DNA from: Lumnitzera littorea
Taxonomy: Eukaryota > Streptophyta > Magnoliopsida > Myrtales > Combretaceae
Assembly (NCBI GenBank): GCA_024138015.1
Contig: JAMXBB010000010.1
Coordinates: 51,399,767 to 51,463,766 of the forward strand
Direction: 5' to 3'
DNA: 64,000 nucleotides
In this document: positions 62,062-64,000 of the stretch, piece after piece
Layout of the letters: the number at the start of each line of letters is the position of its first letter
Position numbering within the stretch: the stretch's first letter is position 1
Made by a program: the position numbers and the translations under genes
The notes under the pieces: generated by a model
Seen by the model: the letters and a program-made list of their open reading frames with translations, nothing else
Told to the model about the DNA's origin: nothing
The model's database searches: none

Positions 62062-63613
62062 GTCAGAGATAGGACTAGCCTACCAAATGGTGAGATGGGA
62101 TAGAACTCGGGTAAGATTAGGATTGAAGAATAAAAGACTTAGACTTCCAGAATATATATGCTATATGTAGTAACACTATATGTATTTTTGTCTACATATA
62201 TGTATATGTACATCTATTAACCATTAGCCCCCCTAATTAAGATACCTTCAATGAACATACCTTAAGACTCACACATTGTATGTTTTAGACATTAAATTGT
62301 CAAATGTAAGGAGCAAAGTATTAAAAACTATATGAGAGTAAGCATGTTAAAAGAGGTTAAAATTTAGGGAGATATGTGCATTGGAAGGCATGAGTGCAAA
62401 TGTATTTTAATTGAATATCAGAAGTGGAGGATACCAATCTAGAAGTATTAACCTTAATAATTACAACAACGGTTTCAAGTAGAAAATTTAAACTTGAGAA
62501 TGGAAATTGAATGAAGCGTCGTGACAATTGATTTGCCAATCAGCGATTAAATAGCTTAGAAAGTAGGGACCATGAGGTAAAGTAATAAGATGCAATTTGC
62601 CTTGATACTTTGGAAAATTATGATGAGGAATGATATCGGCTAACAAATGTTGTGCCAAAGAATTGTTTTGGTGGACCTGTTAGACTATGTTTGGGAGATC
62701 TTAACCTTACAATTTGATATATATTTAGTGGGAACAAGATGTCCATATGAATTATTGACCCTTAAGATATGAATTTTAGTTATGAAAGGGTATGAATGAG
62801 ATTAGGAGTGAATATGATACAACTAAAAAGATGCTAACGTATGAATAACATCTAGTTTGATGGATAGGTATAGATAAATTACAAGGATGGATAACAATAA
62901 TGAGAAAAGGAAGAAGCTATAGATGGCAAATTCAGAATCAAGGTGGAGATGGTTGAATTAACTCATAGTAAGACATGAAATTGATGCGGAACAATAAGTA
63001 TAGGATATTTTCAAGCTAAGATATTTGAATTCATATCAAGATAGGGACAAATTAACCACCAATTAGAATTCAACTGCAATCGATATAAAGGGAGAAACTA
63101 AAGAATTGAAGCATGGATGAGAATCTCAAGTCCTATACAAGTTTGGAGAAGCTCGTAGCAAAGACTTCGAATTCCAATATTTAGCTTGATTGTAAACTTT
63201 AATCTCGAGATAATCATAAGAATGATAGAAGATTAAAATAACGGTTAATTAAGATCCTAAAGGAATAATTTACCATTGGTTGTGAAGTATAAAATTAATG
63301 TGCAAGGATGATAAGGTCAGATGCTTGAGTACTTAAGAATTAAAAAGCAAGAAGTAGCTTATGATAAAGTAGACATAACATGTAGAAGTCAAATGTGGAC
63401 TTAAAGATGACTATATCTAGTAAGATGGGAAATTATAATAATTTGAGGATATATGAATGAAATGTTGTATGATATGAATAGGTGAGTTGGTTAAATGGCA
63501 CTAACCTGGAAATTTATTATCTTGATAGGGCTACAACTATTGAATAAGATCTTGATTCCCCACTAGTATTGCATAATCAAGGAAGTACGGACCAACCTAA
63601 AAATACAAAAGAA
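62062..63613 (+). other. Leader of element VII, no gene seen
   Basis: AT-rich with short frames only. It contains a TA/TATG run near 62150-62220. No match to ORF0 or to pol. Confidence 0.55.
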
Positions 63614-64000
63614 TAATGGAACCTCCTAGGGTGATGCTTTTCGAGTTCATCAAGGTAAATAAGTAATTGGAAGGTAAACCCAATGATCTAATTGAAATGG
63701 AAGATTGGTTGGCTTGGATTGAGCAGTCTTTTAACATCTATAAAATTCTAAGGGACTTAAAGGTAACCTATGGAACTTTTATGCTACATAAAGATGCAAG
63801 AATATGGTAGGACTTCAAAAATAGGACCATGTCTCAACCTATCACTTGGGATGGATTTAGAGAGGGGTTTTTGAAAGTGTACATCCCAAATAATCTACAA
63901 GAGAAACTCCTCAAAGACTTACTCCTCGTATAAAGGGGGCAAAAGGAGCATCAGCGAATATGAATGTGAGTTTAAAAGATTGATGCACCTTAAACCGTAA
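63614..64000 (+). pseudogene. gag N-terminal part of element VII, partial
   Basis: The frame starts near MEPPRVMLFEF and shows NDLIEMEDWLAWIEQSFNI, KVTYGTFMLHKDARIW and PITWDGFREGFLKVYIPNN, the retrotransposon gag domain also seen in elements II and III (PITW is shared). Two stops and one frameshift before EYECEFKRLMHL are visible. The gene continues outside the window. Confidence 0.75.

Larger units (their letters stand above)
61071..64000 (+). mobile_element. Element VII: Ty3/gypsy element, 5' part, runs off the window
   Basis: Shows an LTR tail, PBS, a leader of about 1.55 kb and the start of gag. The LTR tail resembles the tails at 29360-29773 and 29930-30356. The head of the LTR was lost at the border with element VI. 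In the leader I do not find the ORF0 blocks, so it belongs to a related but different family. Confidence 0.75.

Overview
This window looks like a gene-free, repeat-dense stretch of a plant nuclear genome, most likely a flowering plant with long LTR retrotransposons. The DNA is very AT-rich. I recognise no host gene. Almost every coding fragment is a decayed Ty3/gypsy gag or pol, apart from one L1-type LINE. The species cannot be told from the sequence.

Layout from left to right. Element I (1-5100, minus) shows the start of gag, a leader with an extra upstream reading frame (here called ORF0), a primer-binding site (PBS) and a 3.4-kb 5' LTR. A stretch without a gene follows (5101-6348). Element II (6349-31887, minus) is the same family. 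It has been split by two nests of solo LTRs. The first is a solo LTR at 11207-18291 (target-site duplication, TSD, ACATG) that itself contains a solo LTR at 14389-17691 (TSD GTAAT). The second is a solo LTR at 22371-30356 (TSD ACCTT) that contains a composite LTR at 25222-29773 (TSD ATATG). With these removed, element II reads, in its own direction: 5' LTR (truncated), PBS, ORF0, gag, a putative 147-bp intron, protease-RT-RNase H-integrase, 3' LTR (truncated).

Elements IV (31888-35228) and V (35229-44859) are minus-strand copies of a non-autonomous family. Their PBS and polypurine tract resemble the Tat/Ogre group. They show no gag-pol. Element V carries an 81-bp tandem array just upstream of its 3' LTR. 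A truncated L1-type LINE (44860-46976, minus) is interrupted by element III (46977-54489, plus), the third member of the element I/II family. Element III is cut inside its RT by element VI (54490-61070, plus), a nearly full-length but decayed Ty3/gypsy copy with two 0.9-kb LTRs. Element VII (61071-64000, plus) runs off the right edge in its gag.

The most interesting signal is in the I/II/III family. Its RT, RNase H and integrase look like the Del/Tekay chromovirus group. It has LTRs of 3.4-3.7 kb, a conserved protein-like frame of about 285 codons between PBS and gag, and a 147-bp segment with GT..AG borders between gag and protease. That segment has the same length in two copies. Unspliced RNA would end Gag at a stop inside the segment, while splicing would join gag to pol in frame. 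This layout resembles the one known for Ogre elements, but it sits on a different lineage. It rests on reading three decayed copies by eye and has not been tested by alignment software.
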